Shown here: in pieces, positions 14,637 to 23,152 of the stretch | Layout: each line of letters starts with the position of its first letter | How positions within the stretch are numbered: position 1 is the first letter of the stretch | Source: Streptomyces violascens | GTDB taxonomy: Bacteria; Actinomycetota; Actinomycetes; Streptomycetales; Streptomycetaceae | Direction of reading: 5' to 3' | Assembly (NCBI RefSeq): GCF_014649955.1 | Contig: NZ_BMUA01000016.1 | Location: forward strand, 1 to 64,000 | DNA: 64,000 nucleotides | Program-made: the position numbers and the translations under genes | Notes under the pieces: generated by a model | What the model saw: only the letters and a program-made list of their open reading frames with translations | Database searches by the model: none | What the model was told of the DNA's origin: nothing

Positions 14637-14945
14637 ATGCTCGACAAGCACTTGCCGCTGGAAGCGGCCGCCGACGTCATCAACGCCCTCGGCCTCAACC
14701 GCGGCCAGACCAAGCAGGCCAACCGCAGCATGCAGCGGATCGTCCAGCGCGCCTGGCTCCGGCGCAGCCCCGGAAAACGCGCCGTCACCTTCCCGGAGTT
14801 CGCCGACTCGGTGGCCCCATGCCACTGGGCGCTGATGTTCGAGGTCTGCGCGCTCGTACACCTCGGACGTGACAGCGAGGCCTGCACCCTGATCGCCGCG
14901 GCCCGACATCTTGAAGCCGCCCGCACAGCGCAGGGCGCGCTGTAA
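14637..14945 (+). CDS. Small helical protein
   Basis: A 102-residue protein from ATG 14637 with GGAAGGAA upstream. The first half (AADVINALGLNRGQTKQANR, then RIVQRAWLRRSPGKRAVTF) looks like a helix-turn-helix-type or RNA/DNA-binding segment. The second half is helical with two cysteines. It starts a tight run: its TAA overlaps the next ATG. Confidence 0.55.
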   Translation: MLDKHLPLEAAADVINALGLNRGQTKQANRSMQRIVQRAWLRRSPGKRAVTFPEFADSVAPCHWALMFEVCALVHLGRDSEACTLIAAARHLEAARTAQGAL

Positions 14946-15121
14946 TGCTCCGCCCGCGCGAGGTCGGGCGCCTCGGGCTACGCGACCGCTTCCGCGATGA
15001 GGACTACCGCACCAGTGGTGACCGGAGGCGGGCTCGTCGCACCTACCGGAGCCGGGGCAAGCAGCGCGCCCGTGCCGAGATTGCCCGCCTGATCGCCGAC
15101 ATGCCCAACGAGGAGAACTGA
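14945..15121 (+). CDS. Short arginine-rich basic protein (58 residues)
   Basis: The ATG at 14945-14947 overlaps the stop of the previous gene (TAATG), and the frame runs to TGA at 15119-15121. The product begins MLRPREVGRLGLRDRF and is extremely basic in the middle (DRRRARRTYRSRGKQRARAE) before an acidic end (MPNEEN). Tight packing between two genes, three bases before the next ATG, supports it. Likely nucleic-acid binding by charge; otherwise unknown. Confidence 0.55.
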   Translation: MLRPREVGRLGLRDRFRDEDYRTSGDRRRARRTYRSRGKQRARAEIARLIADMPNEEN

Positions 15122-15123
15122 CT

Positions 15124-15573
15124 ATGACCACTGACCGGCCACCGCGACACCGCACTATGCCCGTCGCTCAGGAAGCCCGCACCATCGTCCTGCTGATGGA
15201 GGGAACCCTCGCACAGCACGGATGGGACATAGCCCGCGCCCGCGACAAGAACCGCCTGCGAGACCTGTGGGCCGTCATCGAACCCGAAGTGCGCCGACAC
15301 ATCCTGCTGTTGGCGACCTGGCCGGCACGCAACACCACTGGGAGCGGCACCGACAGCGTGGCAGAGAAGTACGCACTCGAACTCGCGGCGTACGCCGCCC
15401 AATGGGCGGCCGAGCACCCTAACGCGGACGGGGCATCGTTCCATCTGATCTGGCATCCCGCGCACAGCCTGGCGTCCTCGCTGGCGTTCGACCGCGATGA
15501 CCCCGACGTGTCCTGGGCGACGGCATTGACCTTGCTCGCCTACGGCAGCGACCCGGCGAAGGACGCCCGGTGA
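15124..15573 (+). CDS. Hypothetical protein
   Basis: A 149-residue helical protein from ATG 15124, three bases after the stop of the small basic gene (GAGGAG serves as its ribosome site). It contains EARTIVLLMEGTLAQHGW and YALELAAYAAQWAAEHPN. It overlaps the next start by four bases. No family recognised; part of the translationally linked run 14637-16816. Confidence 0.55.
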   Translation: MTTDRPPRHRTMPVAQEARTIVLLMEGTLAQHGWDIARARDKNRLRDLWAVIEPEVRRHILLLATWPARNTTGSGTDSVAEKYALELAAYAAQWAAEHPNADGASFHLIWHPAHSLASSLAFDRDDPDVSWATALTLLAYGSDPAKDAR

Positions 15574-15806
15574 AGCCCGGCGACACGGTGTGGCTGCACA
15601 CGCTCGCCGGCCCGCCGCTGGCCGACGCCGACGGGCACCGCATCGCCTTCCGTGTCACCGCCGTGCAGACCCTCAGCCGCTCCGGGACCTGGTACCTGCT
15701 TCACACCGAGCACCCGGTCGCCGAGGAGATCTTCGGCGGCTGGCACCCCGCCCGTCCGCTGGCCCGAATCCACCCCGCCGAACAGACAGAAGGACGCACC
15801 CTGTGA
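15570..15806 (+). CDS. Small beta-type hypothetical protein
   Basis: A 78-residue protein from GTG 15570 in a GTGA overlap. It opens KPGDTVWLHTLAGPPLADAD and continues RIAFRVTAVQ, with later WYLLHTEH. The alternating pattern suggests a small beta-barrel of SH3 or KOW type, as in many phage accessory proteins. It overlaps the DUF3560 start (GTGA). Function unknown. Confidence 0.55.
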   Translation: MKPGDTVWLHTLAGPPLADADGHRIAFRVTAVQTLSRSGTWYLLHTEHPVAEEIFGGWHPARPLARIHPAEQTEGRTL

Positions 15807-16816
15807 CCGCCAACCTGATCCGCATTGTCCATACCCGTCGCGACGGGACCTTGCTGGAGGGGAGTCGTAAACACGATGGCGCGTCCGAGCTGGTCCGTCC
15901 GCACGGCTTCCGCTACTTCCCGTCCCTGGGCTGCCTGGGTATTACTCGCTCGCGGGACCGGCAGGCCCAGAAGTGGAGGATCGACTCCGCGGCCGAGGCT
16001 CTCCGAGCGGCTGGCTGGCACGTCGAGGTCGAGATCGACGAAGACGTTCGCCGCAGTTTCGCCGAGGCCGAGCGCACCGAGCAGGCGGAAGCGCGAGCCG
16101 AGCGGTTCGCCGGGTACGCGGATAACGCCGCATCCCGCTCCCAGTCCTTGAGCGATCAGGCTCACGGCATGGCGAGCCGTATCCCCTTCGGTCAGCCCGT
16201 GCTGGTCGGGCACCACAGTGAGCGGGCCGACCGCAGGTCCCGCGAACGGATCAGCAGCGCGCAGGACAAGTCCTTCGCCGAAGCCGGCAAGGCATCCCAC
16301 TGGGCAGATCGCGAAAGGGCAACCGCCAGCTACGAGACGTTCCGCAAGAGCCCTCGGCTGACCCTGCGCCGGATCGAGAGGCTCGAAGCGGATCTGCGAC
16401 GGGTGAAGAAGTGGCGCAAGGGAAAGTCCGCCGGCAGGTTCGAGCGCGACATCGCGAACCCGGAGACGGTCACCGAACTCGACCGCCGATACCTGGAGTT
16501 GACGGAGGAGATCTCCTTCTGGCGGGACATCGTGAAGAAGGCTGAGGCGAACGGGCACAAGTTCTGGGGGCAGTGCGACTTCCAGAAGGGTGATTTCGCC
16601 AGGGTTCGCGGGCGCTGGTACGAAGTTCTGCGCTCCAACCCGAAGACGCTCACGGTGCCGCGGACGCTCGACCCTCACAACAGGGTGATTACGCGAGCCA
16701 ACTGCGGTGAGCGGCTGGTGACGCACACCATTCCGTACGACGAGGTCTTCGGCCACAGGTCTGCCGAAGAGCAGGAAGCGCAAATGGCGGCCGGTGACGA
16801 CCAACCCCCCGCCTGA
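15803..16816 (+). CDS. DUF3560 family protein
   Basis: A 337-residue protein from GTG 15803. A small N-terminal domain (about 1-75) contains RPHGFRYFPSLGCLGITRSR and WHVEVEIDE. A long charged helical region follows, with MASRIPFGQPVLVGHHSE and then a block of Arg/Lys-rich helices; this is the hallmark of DUF3560. The C-terminal part (FWGQCDFQKGDFARVRGRWY, then PKTLTVPRTL) looks like a small beta domain. DUF3560 proteins are common on actinobacterial plasmids and phages but have no known activity. It closes the run of overlapping genes begun at 14637. Confidence 0.7.
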   Translation: MTANLIRIVHTRRDGTLLEGSRKHDGASELVRPHGFRYFPSLGCLGITRSRDRQAQKWRIDSAAEALRAAGWHVEVEIDEDVRRSFAEAERTEQAEARAERFAGYADNAASRSQSLSDQAHGMASRIPFGQPVLVGHHSERADRRSRERISSAQDKSFAEAGKASHWADRERATASYETFRKSPRLTLRRIERLEADLRRVKKWRKGKSAGRFERDIANPETVTELDRRYLELTEEISFWRDIVKKAEANGHKFWGQCDFQKGDFARVRGRWYEVLRSNPKTLTVPRTLDPHNRVITRANCGERLVTHTIPYDEVFGHRSAEEQEAQMAAGDDQPPA

Positions 16817-16889
16817 TCTGGGTTGTTCGCAGTTGACCCACCCCCCATTGTTAGTAGAATAAATATAGAAGGGGAGGGTGAACCCCTCC
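16815..16889 (+). promoter_or_regulatory. Family promoter, copy E, with leader hairpin
   Basis: GATCTGGG box at 16815, TTGACC at 16833-16838, a 16-base spacer and TAGAAT at 16855-16860. CACCC(C)CC (16839-16846) pairs with GG(A)GGGTG (16873-16880), one mismatch. The same G arm can instead form a leader hairpin GGAGGG (16873-16878) with CCCTCC (16884-16889), loop of five. Drives the 16960 gene. Confidence 0.8.
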
Positions 16890-16959
16890 TTTCCCGGGTG
16901 CTCCAACGGCCCGTTGGAGCACCCGGCCCAAGCACCTGGCCCCCGGAAGGACCAGCCGC

Positions 16960-17580
16960 ATGACCACGCCGCACCTGTCCACGCTCCTCAAACCCACGCC
17001 CCGCAACCTGGACGGACTGAACACCGCCTGGGCGCGCATGCGCGAACTTGCCTATCAAGCAAGGCGCGTTGATGAGCCGGACGGCTGCACCCGCACTCGG
17101 TGCGCCGGTGCCCACAACGGCTTCCCCGGCAGTGAGCATCTGTGGGCGCTCACCTGCCTCCTGTGCGGCACAGACGTCGAGGTCTACTACTCCCACATGC
17201 GCGGCCGCGGGGGCACGAGCCCCAGACCCCCCTCCCGCCACAAGGGATGCCGCTTCGCGGGCAAGAGCAACGCCGCCCAACGCGCAGCGCGCTACAGCGA
17301 ACTCGGCATTCCGCTCCCCGCCTGGGACGCCGAGGCTGGTTCGGCGGCCAAGGAGGCGGCTCCCGGCGCCGGAGCAGCCGCAGAGTCGGCCGAGATCGCC
17401 ACAACGACCCGCACCGCCGCCGCACGAGAACGCGCCGAGAAGCAGACAGCAGCACCCAAGCCACAGCCCCGACCTCCTCATGCCCGCAAGACCCCCACCG
17501 CACGGAACGGCGCCCCGAAGCCCAGCCCGCCGGAGCCAAGCGGCCTGGAACTCCTTCGCGAACTCCTCAGCTTCGACTAG
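16960..17580 (+). CDS. Probable zinc-binding hypothetical protein
   Basis: A 206-residue protein from ATG 16960. The N-terminal half has cysteine pairs and histidines (CTRTRCAGAHNGF, LTCLLCGTDVEVYYSHMRG, RHKGCRFAG), suggesting one or two zinc sites. The second half is a low-complexity Ala/Pro/Thr/Arg linker ending in a helix (LELLRELLSFD). It is the only gene between promoter E and the terminator at 17590. Function unknown. Confidence 0.55.
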   Translation: MTTPHLSTLLKPTPRNLDGLNTAWARMRELAYQARRVDEPDGCTRTRCAGAHNGFPGSEHLWALTCLLCGTDVEVYYSHMRGRGGTSPRPPSRHKGCRFAGKSNAAQRAARYSELGIPLPAWDAEAGSAAKEAAPGAGAAAESAEIATTTRTAAARERAEKQTAAPKPQPRPPHARKTPTARNGAPKPSPPEPSGLELLRELLSFD

Positions 17581-17589
17581 CCCATCCGC

Positions 17590-17628
17590 CCCGGCTTGAA
17601 CACCAGACAGGCCGCCGTTCAAGCCGGG
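17590..17628 (+). terminator. Terminator hairpin
   Basis: CCCGGCTTGAAC (17590-17601) pairs perfectly over 12 bases with GTTCAAGCCGGG (17617-17628), starting 10 bases after the 16960 gene. There is no T tract, so efficiency is uncertain. Confidence 0.6.
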
Positions 17629-17682
17629 CCCGGACGCGCCCAGCTCCGGCTAACCCAGCACACCAAGGAGTGACGCCCGCTC

Positions 17683-17947
17683 ATGAGCAGCCCCCACAAC
17701 CACGTCCCCGAGACGGACAACCTCGACACCACCACGCACCCGACCGAAGCTCGCTACCTGGACCGCGCCCGCCGGGGTGAAGTAGCCGCGGAAATCTACA
17801 CCTCGCCCCCACTTCGGCAGCACCGTGCTCCGCCTGATCACAAAGGAAGGCGGCGTCGCCTCCCAGAGGCACATGATCCGGCTGGACATCGAGAGGTGGC
17901 CCCGGGCAAGGAGCCATGACCAGTGGCGTCCTGAACGCGGCCGGTGA
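17683..17947 (+). pseudogene. Frameshifted small gene (C-run)
   Basis: ATG 17683 with CAAGGAG upstream opens MSSPHNHVPETDNLDTTT, and the frame derails in a CCCCC run at 17806-17810. With four Cs it would continue PHFGSTVLRLITKEGGVAS, then RHMIRLDIERWPRARSHDQW to TGA at 17945-17947, an 87-residue protein. The reconstructed end overlaps the next gene's start (17916), as expected in a compact operon. It is either a real pseudogene, a homopolymer sequencing error, or a slippage site; the first two are more likely. Confidence 0.55.
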
Positions 17948-18345
17948 GATGTTGGCGGGCGCGGCTTCCATTACGCACACGGCGCCCCAGTGGGCCCCCT
18001 ATGCCCGCACGGGCACTCCACACCCCAACCCCCCGGACACGTCGCACGTCGAGATCGTCCCGACGGCCGCCCTATCTCGCCTACATAGAACGGCGGTTCG
18101 GCCCCGAGCCGGAATTCACCGCACCGGACGGCATGGACTTCAAGCGAATCCAGCGCGGCATGTGGCTCCACATCGACGCGCGCAGAGGTGCGCTTCGCCT
18201 GACGTGGTCGCTGGCTCTCGACGGTGACATGTGGCTCCTGTGGGAGGAGAGGAGCACCAACGCGGTTCGGATCGCTGACCGAGGCCGGGGCGAGTCCGGA
18301 CCCAAGGAAGCGTTCGCCGAATACCTCACCTCCGACGGCCAGTAG
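17916..18345 (+). pseudogene. Frameshifted hypothetical gene
   Basis: ATG 17916 with AAGGAG upstream begins MTSGVLNAAGEMLAGAAS and runs to VEIVPTAA. One extra C in the CCC at 18070-18072 shifts the frame. Removing it joins YLAYIERRFGPEPEF, then MDFKRIQRGMWLHIDARRG and an end at DGQ, with TAG at 18343-18345. The rebuilt protein is about 142 residues of unknown family with a beta-rich C-terminal half. Confidence 0.55.
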
Positions 18346-18407
18346 TACCTCCGCCCGAGCCTTGGCCGACGGCTCGCCTGAGCCAGGCCAGAGAGCACCG
18401 CGACAGA

Positions 18408-18758
18408 ATGAGTCTCGCCATGACCAACTGCACCATCACCGAGGCCACCCTCATCGACACCATCCAGGTGCAGTTCGCCACCTGGACCGGCGGGGCACTG
18501 CGGGTGAGTGTCCCCGACCGGATCAACTCCCTTGCCGACCTAGCCGGGCTCGTAAGACCGCGCGTACGAGTGGGGCGACTACGACGACGAAGCCAGCATT
18601 CGGGGGCTGACGGACCTGTTCAACGCGAAGACCTGCTGCACCCCTGCCGCCCGCGGAAGCAGCACGACGCCGCTGCTGGGACGAGGGCTGCACCGGCGCC
18701 CACGTCCTGTATGCCGAACTCGCCGCCCGCGGGGTCCATGTCAGTGGGTCCGTTCGCG
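18408..18758 (+). pseudogene. Multiply frameshifted hypothetical gene
   Basis: ATG 18408 opens TNCTITEATLIDTIQVQFAT and continues to INSLADLAGLVR. Near 18555 the sense moves to another frame (RAYEWGDYDDEASIRGLTDL, then FNAKTCC), and near 18660 to a third (CWDEGCTGAHVLYAELAARG). Three matching fragments in three frames mean at least two frameshifts. The end abuts the opposite-strand gene that stops at 18759. Original function unknown. Confidence 0.5.
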
Positions 18759-20173
18759 TCACTCCCTCTGCACGAGACCTGTGTATCCGACCACAGCGAG
18801 GGTCGTCAGCGCCCAGCCAAGGCCGGTGGCAATCCACGCGCTGCCGGTGTACAGCCATCCGTACGAGGTGGCTCCGTTGGGACGCCAGTTCTCGACTTGA
18901 CGCACATTGACGACGGGAATGACCACATCGACGGCGTATGCCGCCGGGTAGAAGCACGGGTAGTCCTCAATGCACTTGGTCGCGGTAGGAGCAGACGCCA
19001 GGCTCTTGGTGTCCTTTGCCGGGACGATTGCGGTGTCGTGGTGCTGCGCCACTAGCGAGCCCAGAAACACGAGGAGGTAGACCGTAGCAAGGCCAGCCAC
19101 CGCCCGCCACGTCTGGTAGCCGTACTTGATGGTCTTGTCCATCAGCCAATTGAAGACTTTGCGGAGTGGCGTGAGGTCGCCGTAACTTCGAAGATCTTGG
19201 CGACGGGCGATGGCGATTTCGCGGGCGTCGTTGTCCTGCCCGGCCTGCCGGTAAACACGGGCAAGCTGCTCGTAGGGCTGGGAGGCAAAGCTCGCCGGGT
19301 TCCGCGGGGTGGCCGTCGTGTGGTTGCAACGGATCCATCCCAGGCGCTGCTGCCAGGTTGCAAGAGCTGTGCCGCCGAAGGTCTCGTAAGTGAAAGCGAC
19401 CAGTCGCAATTTTCCATCTGGCGGCCAATGGGCTTTGGGGTGATCACCGTCCCAGCAGTCCACCAGCCGGTGCACCGAGGCCCGTTCCAGATTGACCAGA
19501 CCGTTCACCTGTGTAGCCGGATTCCACCGAAGCTCGTGGCTAACGTGCATTCCGGCCGCCAGCAGCGCATTCTCAGCTGGTAGCTCAGAAGGCCCCAGCA
19601 GAAGGGAGCCATCAATCTGTGCCCCCGCGAGCTTCACGGTGCCCCGGGCTCTGAAACCTTCGTCGAGTAGCACGTGCCCGCCAACCTTGATTCCGTCGGC
19701 GACGAGGGCGTAGCTCTCAGAGTTCATGCCCATGAGCTGGGCGCTGGAGCAGATAAGTTGTCCAGCGATGTCAGCGTCCTGAAGTCGCACGGCGCCGGCT
19801 GCTCGGAAGTCTTTGTGGAGGAAGACGTCACCCCCGACCTTGATCCCGTCCGCGATGAGTGCGTTGCCGTCGGTGTTGGCTACTGTGAGCTGGGCACTGG
19901 AGCAGCTCAATTGACCACCGACGTTTGCGCCATTCACCCGGACGGCACCGGCCGCTGTGAACTTTTTGTTGAGCAGTAGGTGACCGTCCACGTGGATTAG
20001 GTCGGCGACAAGCGCGCAATGGTCGCTATCCCTACCGGCGAGCTGGGCGCTAGAGCAGTCCAACTGGCCTGCGATGTGGGCACCAGCGAACCGGACGGCA
20101 CCGCCGGCTTTGAAGTTCTCGTGCAGGAAGGCGCCACCTCCGACCTTCATGCCGTCGGCGACCAGAGCATTCC
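18759..20173 (-). pseudogene. Beta-helix membrane protein, C-terminal part (split by IS110)
   Basis: This is the downstream part of one gene whose upstream part is at 21658-22339. It begins at NALVADGMKVGG next to the insertion and contains three or four roughly 45-residue repeats of the form ALVADGIKVGG, LHKDFRAAGAVRL, IAGQLICSSAQL, which resemble pentapeptide-type right-handed beta-helix coils. A basic alpha region follows (YEQLARVYRQAGQDNDAREI), then two or three transmembrane segments (VAGLATVYLLVFLGSLV and WIATGLGWALTTLAVVGY). Streptomyces homologues are often labelled membrane-associated oxidoreductase, without evidence. Without its N-terminus it has no good start. Confidence 0.7.
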
Positions 20174-21657
20174 ATACCTTCCTTGATGTGGGTCTGAACT
20201 GATCATTCGTAGGATCGGTGGACCCAGGGATCCCGGGTGTGGCTGTCAGGCATATGCCGCTGAGGTGGCTCAAGGGGATTGGCCGCCCAGGATCCCGCGA
20301 CGACCCGGCCACTCATTGGGATACGCGAACTGAATCGCTCGTATGGACACGTCGGCGAGGTCGTCTGCAGGGACTGGAACGGAACGACTTCGGAGGTGGC
20401 TGTGCCCGAACTCTGGGCCGGTACGGATGCTGGCAAGGGCGAACATCACTGCACGGTGATCGACGCGGACGCGACGGTGGTGCTCTCGCGACGGGTGCCC
20501 AACAGCGAGACCGAGCTGCTGGAACTGATCGCGGATGTTCTCGATATCAGCGGGGAGGTCACCTGGGCGATCGATCTGAACGCCGGTGGTGCCGCGCTGC
20601 TGATCGCTCTGCTCGTCAATCATGGGCAGAGGCTGGTCTACATCCCTGGCCGCACGGTCCACCACGCCTCCGGCTCCTACCGGGGCAGTGGCAAGACGGA
20701 CGCGAAGGATGCCTTCGTCATCGCCGATACGGCCCGCATGCGTCGTGACCTTCAGCCCCTGGTGGCAGGCGACGAAGTGGCCGTGGATCTGAAGACCCTC
20801 ACTGCCCGCCGCTATGACCTGGCCGCAGACCGGACTCGGGCGGTCAACCGGTTGCGGGCCCAGATAGTGGAGTACTTTCCCGCCCTGGAGCGGGCCTTCG
20901 ACTACAGCAAGTCCAAGGCCGCGCTGATCCTGCTGACCAAGTACCAGACTCCGGCCGCCCTGCGTCGCGTCGGCAAGAGTCGGCTCGCCGCCTGGTTGAA
21001 GAACCACGGCGTCCGCACCATCAACGTCGCCACCAGCACCGCGGACGCGGCGATCGCTGCGGCTGAGGCCCAGATCACCGCAATCCCTGGCGAGACGATG
21101 GCGGCCGCGATGGCGGCTCGCCTCGCGCAGGAGGTGATAGCCCTCGAAGAGGAGATAGCGGAGACCGATGCCCTGATCGAGGGCCGGTTTCGCGAACACC
21201 GCCATGCCGAATCGATCCTGAGCATGCCCGGCATTGGAACCCTGCTCGGTGCGGAGTTCGTTGCCCTGACCGGCGGTGACATGAACGTCTTCGGCAGCGT
21301 GGACCGGCTGGCTGGCGTCGCCGGCCTGGCTCCCGTGCCCAGGGACTCCGGCAAGGTCAGCGGCAACATGCGCCGACCACGCCGCTACAGTCGGCGACTC
21401 TTGCGCGTGTGCTACCTCGCGGCCCAGGTCGCGGCCGTCCACTGCCCGGTCTCCAAGACGTTCTACGAGCGCAAGAGAGGCGAGGGGAAGACCCATAAGC
21501 AGGCCGTCCTCGCCCTTGCCCGGCGCCGCCTGAACGTGCTGTGGGCCCTCATCCGCGACAACCGAATCTTCAACGCCACCCCACCCGCAGGTGCCTCCGC
21601 CCCGGCGTGATCGACTCACAGCGCGTCACCGAACCGGCTTGACAACGTCATTGGGAA
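20174..21657 (+). mobile_element. IS110-family insertion sequence
   Basis: Boundaries come from the interrupted gene. The left flank ends GAGCATTCC at 20173 and the right flank resumes TCCCCTTGACG at 21658. Removing these 1484 bases joins the host codons in frame: the whole host gene becomes 2097 bases, a multiple of three. TCC occurs at both junctions, so the exact breakpoint is uncertain by three bases. No terminal inverted repeats are seen, as usual for IS110. The transposase is at 20402-21610. The 228-base noncoding left end is where IS110-group elements encode their bridge RNA. Confidence 0.8.
20402..21610 (+). CDS. IS110-family DEDD transposase
   Basis: A 402-residue recombinase from GTG 20402, which gives PELWAGTDAGKGEHH. 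The N-terminal RuvC-like DEDD domain shows the first Asp in GTDAGK, Glu and Asp around LLELIADVLD and WAIDLN, and KTDAKDAFVIAD. The C-terminal transposase_20 domain has LSMPGIGTLLGAEFVAL, then RLAGVAGLAPVPRDSGK and YERKRGEGKTHKQAVLALAR with the catalytic-serine region. The enzyme moves DNA through a circular intermediate guided by an element-encoded RNA in the studied members. All catalytic motifs appear intact, so the element could be active. Confidence 0.9.
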   Translation: MPELWAGTDAGKGEHHCTVIDADATVVLSRRVPNSETELLELIADVLDISGEVTWAIDLNAGGAALLIALLVNHGQRLVYIPGRTVHHASGSYRGSGKTDAKDAFVIADTARMRRDLQPLVAGDEVAVDLKTLTARRYDLAADRTRAVNRLRAQIVEYFPALERAFDYSKSKAALILLTKYQTPAALRRVGKSRLAAWLKNHGVRTINVATSTADAAIAAAEAQITAIPGETMAAAMAARLAQEVIALEEEIAETDALIEGRFREHRHAESILSMPGIGTLLGAEFVALTGGDMNVFGSVDRLAGVAGLAPVPRDSGKVSGNMRRPRRYSRRLLRVCYLAAQVAAVHCPVSKTFYERKRGEGKTHKQAVLALARRRLNVLWALIRDNRIFNATPPAGASAPA

Positions 21658-22339
21658 TCCCCTTGACGTCTACGCCCACTTGGGCGCCAGAGCAAATCAG
21701 CTGCCCCCCGATATCGACACCTCGTAGCTGCACAGCGCCGGTCGCCTCGAAGTCTCTGAGGAGAACGTCGCCGCCTACCTTTAACCGTTCGGCGGTAAGC
21801 GAGCTTCCGACGTCGTCGGAAGTCCGAACTACGGCCGAAGAGCAGTTGAATTGATCGACAATGTTCGCCCCGTCGAGCCGCACTGTCCCTGTGGAGAACC
21901 AAGAGCCCGAGAGGTCGAGTGACGTGGTGACGATGAGATTGTTGCCCGTAAAGCCCGCCAGGTTGCACTGGATAAAGCTGAGTTGAGGGGTGGTGGCGAA
22001 CCTGAAGTTGACCGGTTCGGAGCAACCCAGGTAGCAGTCTTCCAGGATCAGGGGGCAGCGAAGGTACACGGACTCGAGGTCGAGAGCGCCGTCGATACGT
22101 GCCGCACGTAGCCGCACACCCTTGGCGTCTACGGGCACTGTCTGCGGGTTGGCTAGGAGGTCTCGCAGCACCGATGCGTGTACGGTTCGCTCCGGTCCCC
22201 AGTTATGCATCTCTTCCCGGTCGACCGCTTTCCCGGGCTCAAGGTCGAGCTTCGTTCCGGATACTGCATGCCCGCGTAGCTTCTCCTCCAGGGACAGCTC
22301 AGGGGCTTGTGATTCATCGTCGGATGTCTTTTGTTCCAT
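21658..22339 (-). pseudogene. Beta-helix membrane protein, N-terminal part (split by IS110)
   Basis: From ATG 22339 this fragment encodes about 227 residues up to VGVDVKG, where the IS begins. It starts with an acidic, disordered leader (EQKTSDDESQAPELSLEEK), then VHASVLRDLLANPQTVPVD, then beta-helix coils such as GVRLRAARIDGALDLESV and VGGDVLLRDFEATGAVQL. It then reads through the element edge for 13 residues to a stop. Joined to 18759-20173 it gives one 698-residue protein: beta-helix, then a transmembrane C-terminus. Transcription direction is opposite to the IS and to the surrounding phage genes. Confidence 0.7.
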
Positions 22340-22665
22340 CTATCGACGGTATGTCCGGGTTACCTGATCGGCGAGTGGAATCCTGCGCGAGCAGGATCGC
22401 TCTGGCTCACGGCCTGCCGAAACGGCAGAGGCGAGCGGCAGCCTGCACGGCCTGTGGGAGCCCGGCTTCAGCACTCCGACGACGACAGCGGAAAAGTGGA
22501 GTACCTCATTTCGGGACGACTGGCCCGCACCGGTTGCACGGCGCTTGTGATGGGCAGGAGCAGCACGCCGAGAGGTTGTCGTGGGCGGAGGACCCAGATC
22601 GGTGGGGCACCTTCGGGCTCGTCTAGCTAACGCTTCTGCCCGCGGCCCGATCCCAGGAGAGGGCC
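22340..22665. other. Intergenic region with possible gene remnant
   Basis: About 325 bases. A forward frame ending at 22626 reads QEQHAERLSWAEDPDRWG and looks like the end of a gene, but it has no start and its upstream part is not gene-like. The promoter of the split beta-helix gene should lie here on the reverse strand. An AGGAGAGGG ribosome site at 22655-22663 serves the 22666 gene. Confidence 0.4.
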
Positions 22666-22998
22666 GTGACCTGGGTTGCCCTGCAGAAGAGTGGTGCGAT
22701 CACCGAGCATGGCTGGCCATTCGCCGCCGAGCGTAGGGGGCAACTGCGGGATGAGTCGTGGCGGATCGAGGTGGGCGATCTCCACAGTCGGCTCCGCGAG
22801 CGGATCGCTGGATTCGGCGAGTCGCTCGCCGACATCGTTACCACCCTCCCTCGGGAGGTGACGCTCTGGGCGGTCGAGCCTCACACGGACCGCTTCGGTC
22901 GCGTCGACTGGATCCTGGTCCGGGACAGCATCAACCGGGGCGGCATGTCGTGGGTGTGGCAGACGCCGTACGGCATGGCATGGATCGACCAGGGCTGA
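22666..22998 (+). CDS. Hypothetical protein
   Basis: A 110-residue protein from GTG 22666 behind a strong AGGAGAGGG. It is Trp-rich and mixed alpha/beta: WRIEVGDLHSRLRERIAGFG, then VTLWAVEPHTDRFGRVDWIL and WVWQTPYGMAWIDQG. No family recognised. It lies just after the interrupted gene and just before promoter F, and looks intact. Confidence 0.5.
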   Translation: MTWVALQKSGAITEHGWPFAAERRGQLRDESWRIEVGDLHSRLRERIAGFGESLADIVTTLPREVTLWAVEPHTDRFGRVDWILVRDSINRGGMSWVWQTPYGMAWIDQG

Positions 22999-23010
22999 GC
23001 ACCCCCATTT

Positions 23011-23076
23011 GAGCTGGGGAAACGGAGTTGACCTCCCCCATGATGTTAGTAGAATAACTCTTAGGGATTGGGGGAG
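23011..23076 (+). promoter_or_regulatory. Family promoter, copy F (best paired arms)
   Basis: GAGCTGGGGAAAC box at 23011, TTGACC at 23028-23033, a 16-base spacer and TAGAAT at 23050-23055 preceded by TGTTAG. CTCCCCCA (23033-23040) pairs perfectly over 8 bases with TGGGGGAG (23069-23076). Drives the methylase-like gene at 23153. Confidence 0.85.
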
Positions 23077-23152
23077 AGACACCCACCACGGCCCGCCCCC
23101 GGACGGGGGCGGACCTTCGCATGCCGACACCCTCCACGCCGAAAGACCTCAC

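Noticed and set aside
16871..16889. G-rich leader arms as G-quadruplexes
   Set aside because: The arms have only two or three G runs and pair well with nearby C runs, so a duplex or hairpin is the simpler reading.
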